Positions 20,010-29,449 of a DNA stretch of 42,536 nucleotides are shown piece after piece. The notes beneath the pieces are model-generated. The model was not told where the DNA came from and did no database searches. It was given only the letters and a program-made list of their open reading frames with translations. The stretch's first letter is position 1. Each line of letters starts with the position of its first letter. The translations under genes were made by a program, and so were the position numbers. Source of the DNA: Acholeplasmataceae bacterium. Lineage in GTDB: Bacteria; Bacillota_I; Bacilli_A; Acholeplasmatales; Acholeplasmataceae. The stretch is from NCBI GenBank assembly GCA_018399615.1, contig JAGYNT010000003.1, forward strand, positions 1 through 42,536, in the 5' to 3' direction.

Positions 20010-20581
20010 ACGAACGGAAAGAAAAAAGGCTCGTCTATACGCGAGAAGAAATGTTCGAGTTCAACAAAAAGACGCTCGAAGAGCGGGGTGTCACGATCGA
20101 GGCGATCGCCGATATCACGTATTTTCAACAGAGCCGTTACACGCAGAACGTGTCACGCAATGTCTGTCAGGAGTCGGTTGAGAAGATTCTCTCGCTGCGG
20201 GACGTCTTTCATCACGTTCAGCTCGCGGTCGAGATCGACCGGCTTGCTGAAGAAGGGTTGTTGCGTGGGCCGATTCAGGATATCATTCACGACGATCTCG
20301 GTCTTTTCGGTGTCGATGAGGTGATGGGACTCGATGTAGCCGGTCTTTACGGGATCATCGGACAGACGAATTTCGGCGACATCGACGTCAACAAGCACGG
20401 AATCGTCCAGGATTTGAACAATGCCGGCAAAAAAGAAGGCATATGCCATACGTTTTTGGACGACATCGTCGGCGCGATCGCCGCTGCGGCATCGACACGG
20501 GTCGCCCAGATTCTGAACGAGGAGATCGCCAACGAACTATCCGGTGTCAAGCGACTGAGCATCTACGATTTCATCGACTGA
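20006..20581 (+). CDS. phosphatidylglycerophosphatase A-like protein (YutG family)
   Basis: TLEERGVTIEAIADI, DDLGLFGVDEVMGLDVAGLYGIIGQTNFGDIDVNKHGIV, CHTFLDDIVGAIAAAASTRVAQ; ATGA overlap with fmt. Confidence 0.8.
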   Translation: MNERKEKRLVYTREEMFEFNKKTLEERGVTIEAIADITYFQQSRYTQNVSRNVCQESVEKILSLRDVFHHVQLAVEIDRLAEEGLLRGPIQDIIHDDLGLFGVDEVMGLDVAGLYGIIGQTNFGDIDVNKHGIVQDLNNAGKKEGICHTFLDDIVGAIAAAASTRVAQILNEEIANELSGVKRLSIYDFID

Positions 20582-20600
20582 AAAAAGGGGCGAACGGACT

Positions 20601-21902
20601 TTGAAGCGACGCAGACTGTTCCATGCCAAAACTTTGGGAAAAAGCGTATTCGAGCGCTTTTTTGGCTTTGAACAGGGCGTGGACATTACCGATGACGTCG
20701 CCGTTCTCTACCGACGAAACGTCGTCATCAAGAATATCATCCTTCTATCGAATGTCATCTATTCGCTTCTGCTCGTGCTTCTGTCGCTCAGTCCGATCGG
20801 TGGCGTCACCGATTGGGTTGTCACCGTCCTCGTTTTCCCTTTGACCTACGTCATCAACAGGTTGTTGCGGACACTCATCAATCTCGACCCCAGCGATAAA
20901 ACGAAACAGATGGTCGCCATGTATGTGGCCGCCTTCTACATCTTTTTCTCATCCGTTCTGATCTATGCCCGACTTTATCGGATCGAATACTTCGAAACGG
21001 GAGCTTACATTCTCATGTATTACGCCGTTGTCGTCATTTCGCTCTATCAGGAAAAGCGACTTCTCTCAACGAGTTTCCAAGGCCTGTTGGCCTTGTTGAC
21101 CGCGATTCATCTGATCTGGACCTATAGTCTGCAAGGCATGGTCGACGGTTTGTCGATGGTCGAGTTTTTTCCGATTTTCGTCCGATCCCCCGAGTTTTCG
21201 GATATTCTTCTCAGGACTTTTCTGTTCATCCTCTTCTATTTCGTCGTATACGCGATCGTTTCCATGGGTCAGTACATGCAGGAAGAACGCAAAAACGAAC
21301 TGATCCGCAGGCGTCAGGTCCAATTCGATTTCACGCATATCGTCGGTGATCTCTTTTCCGTCGTCTTTTCGAGTTCCTATGCGCTCATGGACAAGCGCCA
21401 CGCCTATCAGGTTCAACAGATGAGTGAAAGACTCGCGGACGACTACGGTCTTTCCGATGATCGGATCGCGGCGATCAATCATTACGCCATGATCCACCTG
21501 CAGTATCAGGAAATCAAGGAACTGATCACGAACAAGGAAGCGCTCGACGAGCAGAACTACGATCTGCTCAAGGAAAAGACCGAACTCGGATCGAAGATCG
21601 CCAAGCGGATGCAACTCGCGCAAAAGTGCGAGGACATCACGCGGGCCCATATCGAAGGTACCGCGAACGAGAAATTCCTGAATGAAATGCTCGTCATCCA
21701 ACCTGAGATCGAATCCCAGATCATCCTGCTCGCCGATCTCTACATCACGATGCGAAGCGCCAAATCCTATAAGAGACCGCTCGCGCACAGTGCCGTCATG
21801 AAACTGTTTCGAAGCGAGCTGTCCAATTATTTCGATTACGATCTCAAGGAACGGTTTTTCAAGTTCTCCGATGATTTTCTCGAGATCTACAATAACTTCT
21901 GA
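20601..21902 (+). CDS. membrane protein with several N-terminal TM segments and a degenerate HD-GYP-like C-terminal domain
   Basis: Hydrophobic segments up to ~aa 225, then HAYQVQQMSERLADDYGLSDDRIAAINHYAMIHLQYQEIKELI and QIILLADLYITMRSAKSYKRPLAHSAVMKLF, HD-GYP-like but lacking the HD pair. Confidence 0.6.
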   Translation: MKRRRLFHAKTLGKSVFERFFGFEQGVDITDDVAVLYRRNVVIKNIILLSNVIYSLLLVLLSLSPIGGVTDWVVTVLVFPLTYVINRLLRTLINLDPSDKTKQMVAMYVAAFYIFFSSVLIYARLYRIEYFETGAYILMYYAVVVISLYQEKRLLSTSFQGLLALLTAIHLIWTYSLQGMVDGLSMVEFFPIFVRSPEFSDILLRTFLFILFYFVVYAIVSMGQYMQEERKNELIRRRQVQFDFTHIVGDLFSVVFSSSYALMDKRHAYQVQQMSERLADDYGLSDDRIAAINHYAMIHLQYQEIKELITNKEALDEQNYDLLKEKTELGSKIAKRMQLAQKCEDITRAHIEGTANEKFLNEMLVIQPEIESQIILLADLYITMRSAKSYKRPLAHSAVMKLFRSELSNYFDYDLKERFFKFSDDFLEIYNNF

Positions 21903-21908
21903 TCCCGG

Positions 21909-21937
21909 TTGACAATACCTTCGAATCGTAGTATGAT
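21909..21937 (+). promoter_or_regulatory. sigma-A-type promoter of metK transcription unit
   Basis: TTGACA (21909-21914), 17-nt spacer, TATGAT (21932-21937). Confidence 0.8.
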
Positions 21938-21956
21938 GAAAAGACAAGTTCATAGG

Positions 21957-22050
21957 ACTTATTAAGAGCTACGGAGGCCAGTGACCATCGATGTAGCAGC
22001 AACCTATTGAGTTAGGTGCTAACCACGAGGGGTAAATCCCAACAATAAGG
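21957..22050 (+). ncRNA. SAM-I (S-box) riboswitch upstream of metK
   Basis: P1 CTTATT...AATAAG; AAGAG-GCTAC-GGAGG...GTAGC-AGCAACC; P3 CCTA/TAGG followed by conserved GGTGCTAA. Confidence 0.88.
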
Positions 22051-22090
22051 AAAACGTATGCTTTTCCTTCGAAAAGCGTATTTTTTTTCC
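22051..22090 (+). terminator. riboswitch expression-platform terminator
   Basis: GTATGCTTTTC-CTTC-GAAAAGCGTATTTTTTTT hairpin immediately after the SAM-I aptamer. Confidence 0.85.
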
Positions 22091-22110
22091 GACAAAAGGA
22101 GCAGACAGAT

Positions 22111-23274
22111 ATGATTACGTATTTCAGCAGTGAATCGGTGACCGAAGGTCATCCGGACAAAGTCTGTGATCTGATTTCCGATGCGATCCTCGATGCCTGT
22201 CTGGAGGGTGATCCTCACTCACGCGTCGCATGTGAGACCGCGATCACGAATGATTACGTCCTCATCTTCGGTGAGATCACGACACGGGCGAAGGTGGATT
22301 TCGCAAAGATCGCACGCGAAACGATCAGAAAGATCGGTTATGGCGACAAGGGCTCGGGTTTCGATCTTGAAACCGCCAGGATCGATGTCCGGATCAAAGG
22401 ACAATCCGAAGATATCGCCCAAGGGGTCGATCGCGTCGAACAGAACGTTCTCGGTGCGGGCGACCAGGGACTCATGTTCGGTTACGCGACCGATGAAACG
22501 AAAGAATACATGCCGTTGCCGATCGCGTTATCACACCGAATCGCCCGCCGTCTTTCCGATGTTCGAAAACATAAGGTGATCGAAGGACTCGGTCCCGACG
22601 GGAAAACACAGGTGACGGTCGCCTATGAGGACGGCAGACCGAGTTTCATCGACAACGTCGTTCTTTCGACACAGCACCATGACGATGTCGACCTGGACGC
22701 ATTGAAAACAAGGATCGTCCACGACGTCATCGATCCCGTGCTATCGGATTACGATACCACGAAGACGACCTATCAGATCAATCCGACCGGACGGTTCGTC
22801 ATCGGTGGGCCCGACGGCGATGCCGGAATGACCGGACGAAAGATCATCGTCGATACCTACGGTGGTTACGCCCGTCACGGGGGAGGCGCGTTTTCCGGCA
22901 AGGACTCGACCAAGGTCGACCGCAGCGCGGCATACATGGCGCGCTATCTCGCCAAAAACGTGGTTGCTGCCGGGTTGGCCAAGTCGTGTGAAATTCAGCT
23001 CGCCTACGCGATCGGCCTCACGGAACCGGTAAGCATCAACATCGATACGTTCAATACCGGGGTCATCCCGTCCGATGTCTTGCGTCGTTTCATCATCGAG
23101 CATTTCGACCTCACACCGAAAGGGATGATCGATCGGCTCGGACTAAGACGTCCGCTTTTCGCACAAACCGCCTGTTACGGTCATTTCGGTCGTGAGGAAA
23201 AAGAATTTACCTGGGAACGGCTCGATAGCGTTGAATTATTCGAACAATTGGGATATAATGACCGTAGCGAGTAA
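22111..23274 (+). CDS. metK: S-adenosylmethionine synthetase
   Basis: [69 protein letters not shown]. Confidence 0.97.
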   Translation: MITYFSSESVTEGHPDKVCDLISDAILDACLEGDPHSRVACETAITNDYVLIFGEITTRAKVDFAKIARETIRKIGYGDKGSGFDLETARIDVRIKGQSEDIAQGVDRVEQNVLGAGDQGLMFGYATDETKEYMPLPIALSHRIARRLSDVRKHKVIEGLGPDGKTQVTVAYEDGRPSFIDNVVLSTQHHDDVDLDALKTRIVHDVIDPVLSDYDTTKTTYQINPTGRFVIGGPDGDAGMTGRKIIVDTYGGYARHGGGAFSGKDSTKVDRSAAYMARYLAKNVVAAGLAKSCEIQLAYAIGLTEPVSINIDTFNTGVIPSDVLRRFIIEHFDLTPKGMIDRLGLRRPLFAQTACYGHFGREEKEFTWERLDSVELFEQLGYNDRSE

Positions 23275-23299
23275 AAAACGATGAACTGGAGCTGACATT

Positions 23300-24226
23300 A
23301 TGGATGAGCGTATTCAAGCGATCGAAGCGAAACGGAAGGAACTCTACGAGACGTTCAAGAAGGAACGGAACAAAGGTATCCTATTCGGTGGCCTGGCCAT
23401 CATTTTATTCATCGTCAGTTTTGGCCTCGGTGGGGAATCGATCGAACCGTTTACCGCTCTGATCGGTGGGATTCTGATTATCGTTGCCATCGTTTTTGGC
23501 GCAAAGGCGGGACAACACGCGCAGACGTTCAAGAAACTGATCAAGAGTGAGTTCATTATCGAGATGCTCAAAACGCAGTTCGAGGATGTCACATACAACC
23601 ATAAGGAAAGCATCCCGATCAGTCGGATCAACCAGACGAAAATGATCAAGGCCCCAGACCGTTTCTCCGGTGAGGACTACATATCGGGTACCTATAAAGG
23701 CGTGGCCTTCGAAGTATCGGATGTCGACCTCAAAGAACGTGTCGAAACGCGCGATTCGAAAGGAAACACCCACGTCAGCTATCAGACGTATTTCAAGGGT
23801 CGCTGGTACATCTATCAGTTTCCCCGCGCTTTCGACGGCACGCTCAAGATCGCGGAAGGCCGCGGCTATCAGATGAACCATCGCGGACTCGAAAAAGTCG
23901 ACACCGAAAGCATCACGTTCAACAAGAAGTTCGCCATCTACGCCTCGGATATGCAGTACGCTTTTTACCATCTGACGCCCGTCATCATGGAAAAATTCAT
24001 GGAACTCGAAAGCATGCACCGCGGTAAAATACTCTTCTATTTTCACGACAACGAACTGCATATCGGCATCAATGACCGCAAGGATTATCTGGAAATACCT
24101 ATTTCGCGCTCGCTCGACGATCAGGCGATCAATGATTTCAGAAGTGACATCGAGATCATACCCGCCATCATCAATGAAGTGCGTTTAGATAGTGATAAGT
24201 TCAATCGAAAACCGAAAAGGAGCTAA
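23300..24226 (+). CDS. DUF3137-family membrane-associated protein
   Basis: Two N-terminal TM segments, soluble domain with FKGRWYIYQFPRAFDGTLKI; adjacent to lemA-type gene. Confidence 0.65.
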   Translation: MDERIQAIEAKRKELYETFKKERNKGILFGGLAIILFIVSFGLGGESIEPFTALIGGILIIVAIVFGAKAGQHAQTFKKLIKSEFIIEMLKTQFEDVTYNHKESIPISRINQTKMIKAPDRFSGEDYISGTYKGVAFEVSDVDLKERVETRDSKGNTHVSYQTYFKGRWYIYQFPRAFDGTLKIAEGRGYQMNHRGLEKVDTESITFNKKFAIYASDMQYAFYHLTPVIMEKFMELESMHRGKILFYFHDNELHIGINDRKDYLEIPISRSLDDQAINDFRSDIEIIPAIINEVRLDSDKFNRKPKRS

Positions 24227-24229
24227 AAC

Positions 24230-24790
24230 ATGGAAGAATTTGGAATCGTATTGTTATTCGTAGGTATAATCGCCTTTTTCGTGGTCGTATGGATCATTAC
24301 GACAACAAACAGTTTCAGACGCATGCTCGTCAAGATCGACGAATCCGAATCAAGCATCGACGTCGCACTGACGAAGCGCTTCGACCTTCTGACCAAGATG
24401 TTTCAGGCAACCAAGGGATACATGAAGCACGAACAGGAAACGCTTGAGAAAGTCGTCAAACTGAGACAGCCCGGGCATTCCGCGAGCATCAATGAAAAAC
24501 AGGAATTCGCCAATGAGGTATCCAAAGGATTGCAAAGACTCAACGTCGTCGTCGAACAATATCCCGATCTGAAAGCCTCGCAGAACGTTCTCAAGTTACA
24601 GGATGCCGCGTTCGATGTCGAAGAAAACCTGCAGGCTTCCCGTCGCGTCTACAATTCGAACGTATCCTATTACAACCAGAAAGTCGTCGTCTTTCCAAGC
24701 AACATCATCGCGCGTTGGAAGAACTTCGGCAAGCGTGATTTCTTCGAAGCGGAAGAAGTCAAGAGACAGGATGTCGCATTCGATTTTTAG
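24230..24790 (+). CDS. lemA: LemA family protein
   Basis: One N-terminal TM, then VKIDESESSIDVALTKRFDLLTKM and VSYYNQKVVVFPSNIIARW. Confidence 0.88.
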   Translation: MEEFGIVLLFVGIIAFFVVVWIITTTNSFRRMLVKIDESESSIDVALTKRFDLLTKMFQATKGYMKHEQETLEKVVKLRQPGHSASINEKQEFANEVSKGLQRLNVVVEQYPDLKASQNVLKLQDAAFDVEENLQASRRVYNSNVSYYNQKVVVFPSNIIARWKNFGKRDFFEAEEVKRQDVAFDF

Positions 24791-24794
24791 ATTT

Positions 24795-24818
24795 AAACGC
24801 CGAAAGGCGTTTTTTTTT
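24795..24818 (+). terminator. intrinsic terminator after lemA
   Basis: AAACGCC-GAAA-GGCGTTTTTTTTT. Confidence 0.9.
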
Positions 24819-24943
24819 GTCCGTATGCGTCGTTCGGCATGAAGAAGTCGGATCATGGAATATCCGATATACCCGTTTGTAAAAGGCATGTGTGAGACCG
24901 GATCCAAACGATTATGTTAAATCGTTGTAAAAGGCGTAATGAC

Positions 24944-24972
24944 TTGTCAAAAGCACCATATTATAGTATCAT
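24944..24972 (+). promoter_or_regulatory. candidate secA promoter
   Basis: TTGTCA (24944-24949), 17 nt, TATCAT (24967-24972). Confidence 0.5.
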
Positions 24973-24999
24973 TAGAGAGAATGCAAAGGATGTGTATCT

Positions 25000-27471
25000 A
25001 TGTTGAAAAAGTGGTTTGATCCGGGTAAAAAGATATTGAAAGAAGCCAGAAAAATCGCGGAAGCGGTCTTCGAACTCGAAGATGACATGGCAGTGCTCGA
25101 TGACTCGGATTTCAAGAAGAAAACAGAGGAATTGAAACAACGATACGCGGAAGGCGAAAAGCTCGAGAGCTTGGAAGTCGAAGCGTATGCGCTCGTTCGC
25201 GAAGCGTCCAAGCGCGTCACGGGACTCGTTCCCTATTTCGTGCAGGTGCAGGGAGCGGCGAGTATCTTTCGGGGGAACATCGCCGAAATGAAAACCGGTG
25301 AAGGGAAGACGCTGACTGCCGTCATGCCGGCGTATCTGAACGCTTTGAACGGTGAAGGCGTTCACATCGTCACCGTCAACGAGTACCTCGCCTCACGTGA
25401 GGCGAACGGCGAGATCGGTGAGCTGTTTCGCTTTCTCGGGCTGACGGTCGGACTGAATCTGCGTGATATCACACGGGAACAGAAAAAGGAAGCATACGAC
25501 TGTGACATCCTCTATTCGACCAACAGTGAGCTCGGGTTCGACTATTTGCGCGATCACATGGTTCTCTATGCGCGCGACATGGTTGCCCGTCGTGGGCTCA
25601 ACTACGCGATCATCGATGAAGTCGACTCGATTCTGATCGATGAGGCGCGGACGCCTTTGATCATTTCCGGAGGCGCGAAACAGAATTACAATCTCTATCA
25701 GTCGGCCGACCGTTTCGCAAAATCATTGCGTGACGAGGACTTTGAGATCGATATCGAAGCCAAGACGATCGCGCTTACCCCTACCGGGATCAAACGGGCC
25801 GAACAGATCTTTCAACTCGACAATCTCTATGATCTCAGACACGTGACGCTCGTTCACCACATCAACAACGCGCTTCGTGCGAACTATATCATGTTCAGAG
25901 ACAAGGACTATGTCGTCGACAACGACGAAGTTCTGATCGTCGATCAGTTCACGGGACGTATTCTAAGAGGACGCCAGTTCAGCGAGGGGCTGCACCAGGC
26001 GCTCGAAGCGAAGGAAGGCGTACGGATCAAGAAGGAAACGACGACAGTCGCGACCATCACGTATCAGAACTTCTTCCGTATGTACAAGAAGCTTTCCGGT
26101 ATGACCGGTACCGCGAAAACCGAGGAAGACGAGTTCCGTGACATCTATAACATGGATGTCGTCGAAATACCGACCAATGAGCCCGTGATCCGTGACGATG
26201 AACCGGACTATATCTTCGCGAACATGAAAGACAAGTTCAACGCCTTGGTCGATGAGATCGAGCGACGTTATGAAATCGGTCAACCGATGCTGATCGGTAC
26301 GATCGCGGTTGAAACATCCGAAGACATTTCCCGCATGCTCAGGCAAAGACGGATTCCGCACGAAGTGCTGAATGCCAAAAACCATGAGCGTGAAGCGGAA
26401 ATCGTCGCCAAAGCGGGTTTGAAGAAATCGGTTACGATCGCGACCAATATGGCCGGTCGGGGAACCGACATCAAACTCGGTGAGGGCGTCGTCGAACTCG
26501 GCGGACTCGCCGTGATCGGCAGTGAACGACACGAATCACGTCGGATCGACAACCAGTTGCGCGGTCGAAGCGGTCGTCAGGGTGACCCGGGGTACTCCCG
26601 TTTCTACCTATCCGCCGAAGACGAACTGATGCAGCGTTTCGGGAGCGAGACGTTCAAACGACGGATCGAGATGCTCGAACGCATGAATACGACGGGTGAG
26701 CCGCTCGCTTCGAAAATGTTTTCCCGTTTTGTCGCCGGGGCCCAGAAGCGAATCGAAGGAAACAACTACGACGCCAGAAAGAACGTCCTCAAATACGATG
26801 ACGTCCTCAGGAAACAAAGAGAAGTCATCTATCAGGAACGCCGTGACGTCCTGACGCTCGACAGTATCGAAGACCATGTTCGGGATACGGTATCCAAGAG
26901 TATTTCGAGTGTTCTCGATCAGCACATCCACCCCGTCGGCAAGAATCAGTTCGAAATCGACGATGATGCGATCGTCGCCTATTTCAACGGCAATTATTTC
27001 CCACCGGAAACCTTGCACAAGGAGACCTTGCAGCAATACGACGAAGTCGAAGTCAAGGAATACATCGTCGCGCTTGCCAACCGCGAGATCGATCAGAAGA
27101 AAGAAAACGTCCCCGAGGCGGTTTTCAACGAGTTTCTCAAGGTCGTGATGTTGCGCGTCATCGATACGTACTGGATGCGTCACATCGACGCGATGAGCGA
27201 ACTCAGACAAGGCGTTTCCCTGCAGTCCTACGGTCAGGACAATCCTCTGACCATCTATCAGAGCGAAGGGTTGCGCATGTTCAACGATATGGTCAACAAC
27301 ATCGCCAGAGACGTCACGCGCTATGTCCTGCGGGCACAGATCCAATACAACGTCGAACGTGAGGCCGTCGTCAAGAACACATCGACCAACCAGGGACGGA
27401 CGGATTCGGGGAAACCGAGGAAACCGAAAGTCAGAAAGAACCGAAACCAGAGAAATCTGCCCTGGCGCTAA
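25000..27471 (+). CDS. secA: preprotein translocase subunit SecA
   Basis: AEMKTGEGKTLTAVMPAYLNAL, DEVDSILIDEARTPLIISG, TNMAGRGTDIKLG; C-terminal zinc motif absent. Confidence 0.96.
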   Translation: MLKKWFDPGKKILKEARKIAEAVFELEDDMAVLDDSDFKKKTEELKQRYAEGEKLESLEVEAYALVREASKRVTGLVPYFVQVQGAASIFRGNIAEMKTGEGKTLTAVMPAYLNALNGEGVHIVTVNEYLASREANGEIGELFRFLGLTVGLNLRDITREQKKEAYDCDILYSTNSELGFDYLRDHMVLYARDMVARRGLNYAIIDEVDSILIDEARTPLIISGGAKQNYNLYQSADRFAKSLRDEDFEIDIEAKTIALTPTGIKRAEQIFQLDNLYDLRHVTLVHHINNALRANYIMFRDKDYVVDNDEVLIVDQFTGRILRGRQFSEGLHQALEAKEGVRIKKETTTVATITYQNFFRMYKKLSGMTGTAKTEEDEFRDIYNMDVVEIPTNEPVIRDDEPDYIFANMKDKFNALVDEIERRYEIGQPMLIGTIAVETSEDISRMLRQRRIPHEVLNAKNHEREAEIVAKAGLKKSVTIATNMAGRGTDIKLGEGVVELGGLAVIGSERHESRRIDNQLRGRSGRQGDPGYSRFYLSAEDELMQRFGSETFKRRIEMLERMNTTGEPLASKMFSRFVAGAQKRIEGNNYDARKNVLKYDDVLRKQREVIYQERRDVLTLDSIEDHVRDTVSKSISSVLDQHIHPVGKNQFEIDDDAIVAYFNGNYFPPETLHKETLQQYDEVEVKEYIVALANREIDQKKENVPEAVFNEFLKVVMLRVIDTYWMRHIDAMSELRQGVSLQSYGQDNPLTIYQSEGLRMFNDMVNNIARDVTRYVLRAQIQYNVEREAVVKNTSTNQGRTDSGKPRKPKVRKNRNQRNLPWR

Positions 27472-27482
27472 GGAGATCAACC

Positions 27483-28580
27483 ATGGAACGGTACGAAGTA
27501 CATAAAGTCCTCGCGGAATACGAGGATACGCTCGAATCGCTGAGAAACGCGATCGATCCCGACACGCTTCTCAAACGTTATCAGGATCTGAATGCCGTCA
27601 TGCAGGATCCGGAATTCTGGAAGAACACGAAAGAAGCGAAGAAAACGTCGAAGGAAGCCAACCAGATCAAAGGGAAAGTCGACGCTTTGAAGAAACTCGA
27701 GAATGACTACCAAAACGTCGTCGACTGGTTCGAGATCGCCGAGGAACAGTCCGAAGAATGGAGCATTCTCGAAACCGATATCGATCGCCTCAGAAAAGAA
27801 CTCAAGGCCTTTGAAATCGAAACGCTTCTGAACGGACCTTATGACGATTCGAACGCGATCGTCGAACTGCACCCCGGTGCCGGTGGCACCGAGGCGCAGG
27901 ACTGGTGCGACATGCTCTTTCGCATGTATCAGCACTATGCTCAGAAAAAGAGCTACAAGGTCGAGATTCTCGACTATCAGAGCGGTGATGAAGCGGGGAT
28001 CAAGAGCGTGACGATGCACGTCAAGGGACCCTATGCCTACGGCTATCTGAAAGCCGAGCGTGGTGTGCACCGTCTGGTGCGCATTTCCCCCTTCGACTCG
28101 AATGCGCGTCGCCATACCTCGTTCGCATCGGTCGACATCATGCCCGAACTCGATGATGAGATCGAACTCGACATCAAGGACGATGAACTCAAGATCGACG
28201 TCTATCGAAGCAGCGGAGCCGGAGGTCAATCGGTCAACACGACGGATTCGGCCGTTCGGATCACCCATTTGCCTTCGGGAATCGTGGTGACCTGCCAGAA
28301 CGAACGGAGCCAGATCAAAAATCGGGAAACCGCGCTGTCGATTCTCAAAGCGAAACTCATGCAGGAAGAAATCCGTCGGCAGGAAGAAGAAGTCAAGTCG
28401 ATCAAGGGCGAACAAAAGGACATCGCCTGGGGTTCGCAGATTCGCTCCTACGTCTTTCACCCCTATCAGATGGTCAAGGACCACCGGACGAACCACGAGA
28501 TCGGAAACGTCGAAGCGGTCATGGACGGGGACCTGGATGCCCTGATCAACGCCTATCTCAAAAAGGGTGATGCATCGTGA
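27483..28580 (+). CDS. prfB: peptide chain release factor 2
   Basis: HPGAGGTEAQDWCDMLFRMY, RSSGAGGQSVNTTDSAVRITHLPSGIVV; SPF tripeptide (VRISPFDS). Confidence 0.96.
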   Translation: MERYEVHKVLAEYEDTLESLRNAIDPDTLLKRYQDLNAVMQDPEFWKNTKEAKKTSKEANQIKGKVDALKKLENDYQNVVDWFEIAEEQSEEWSILETDIDRLRKELKAFEIETLLNGPYDDSNAIVELHPGAGGTEAQDWCDMLFRMYQHYAQKKSYKVEILDYQSGDEAGIKSVTMHVKGPYAYGYLKAERGVHRLVRISPFDSNARRHTSFASVDIMPELDDEIELDIKDDELKIDVYRSSGAGGQSVNTTDSAVRITHLPSGIVVTCQNERSQIKNRETALSILKAKLMQEEIRRQEEEVKSIKGEQKDIAWGSQIRSYVFHPYQMVKDHRTNHEIGNVEAVMDGDLDALINAYLKKGDAS

Positions 28581-29449
28581 ACAAACGCAAGCTCAAGGAA
28601 TGGACGGAGATCTCATTAGGCGTTTTCGTGCTTTCCGCGGGCTTTTATTTCTTTTTGTTGCCGCAGGCGCTCGTCATCGGTGGTGTCATGGGGGTTGCCG
28701 TTTTTTTCAAGGAAATCATTTCCGTCAGTCTTTTCATCTATATCGTCAACGGTGCTCTGCTGATCATCGGACTGATCTTTCTGGGAGGGGTTTTCTTCTG
28801 GAAAACGATCTATGCATCGCTCCTTTCACCGAGCATTCTTTTCATGTTCGAGCTCTTCATTGAAGAGGATGTCATCATGAGGCACTTGTCGGAAAGTCCG
28901 CTTCTGATCGGTACGGCGTTCGGCGGACTGCTCGTCGGTCTCGGTCTCGGTCTGGTCCTTCGAAACAACGGGACGACCGGAGGCATCGATATCATTCAGA
29001 AGATCGCCAACAAGTATCTCAAGATCCCCTTTTCCTGGGCGATGTATGCCACGGATGGAACGATCATTCTCATCGCGATGATCATCGACTTGCAGCTCGG
29101 TCTCTATGCGGTCTTCGCCATGCTTATTTCCGGTTTCATCATCGACCGGGTGGCGATCGAGGGGAGAGCCGGTTATACGGTTTTCATCGTGACGCTCAAG
29201 GGTCCGGATATCCAGGGAGAAATCTATCGGCGACTGAGACGGGGATTGACCAGGGTGCGCGTCATCGGCGGGTATTCCGGGTCCGAACGGGACATGATCA
29301 TCTGTACCGTCAACCGTGTTCAGCTCTATCCGTTCAAATTGTTGATCAAAGAAATCGATCCCGAAGCGTTCACCTTCGTCACCAAGACGAAAGAAGCGCT
29401 CGGAGAAGGATTCAGCAGGGAGGCATACGCATGGCAGGCAAAAGGCTAG
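28577..29449 (+). CDS. YitT family membrane protein (DUF161/DUF2179)
   Basis: LGLGLVLRNNGTTGGIDIIQKIANK, C-terminal DUF2179-like GRAGYTVFIVTLKG...RGLTRVRVIGGYSGSERDMIICTVNR. Confidence 0.88.
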   Translation: MNKRKLKEWTEISLGVFVLSAGFYFFLLPQALVIGGVMGVAVFFKEIISVSLFIYIVNGALLIIGLIFLGGVFFWKTIYASLLSPSILFMFELFIEEDVIMRHLSESPLLIGTAFGGLLVGLGLGLVLRNNGTTGGIDIIQKIANKYLKIPFSWAMYATDGTIILIAMIIDLQLGLYAVFAMLISGFIIDRVAIEGRAGYTVFIVTLKGPDIQGEIYRRLRRGLTRVRVIGGYSGSERDMIICTVNRVQLYPFKLLIKEIDPEAFTFVTKTKEALGEGFSREAYAWQAKG

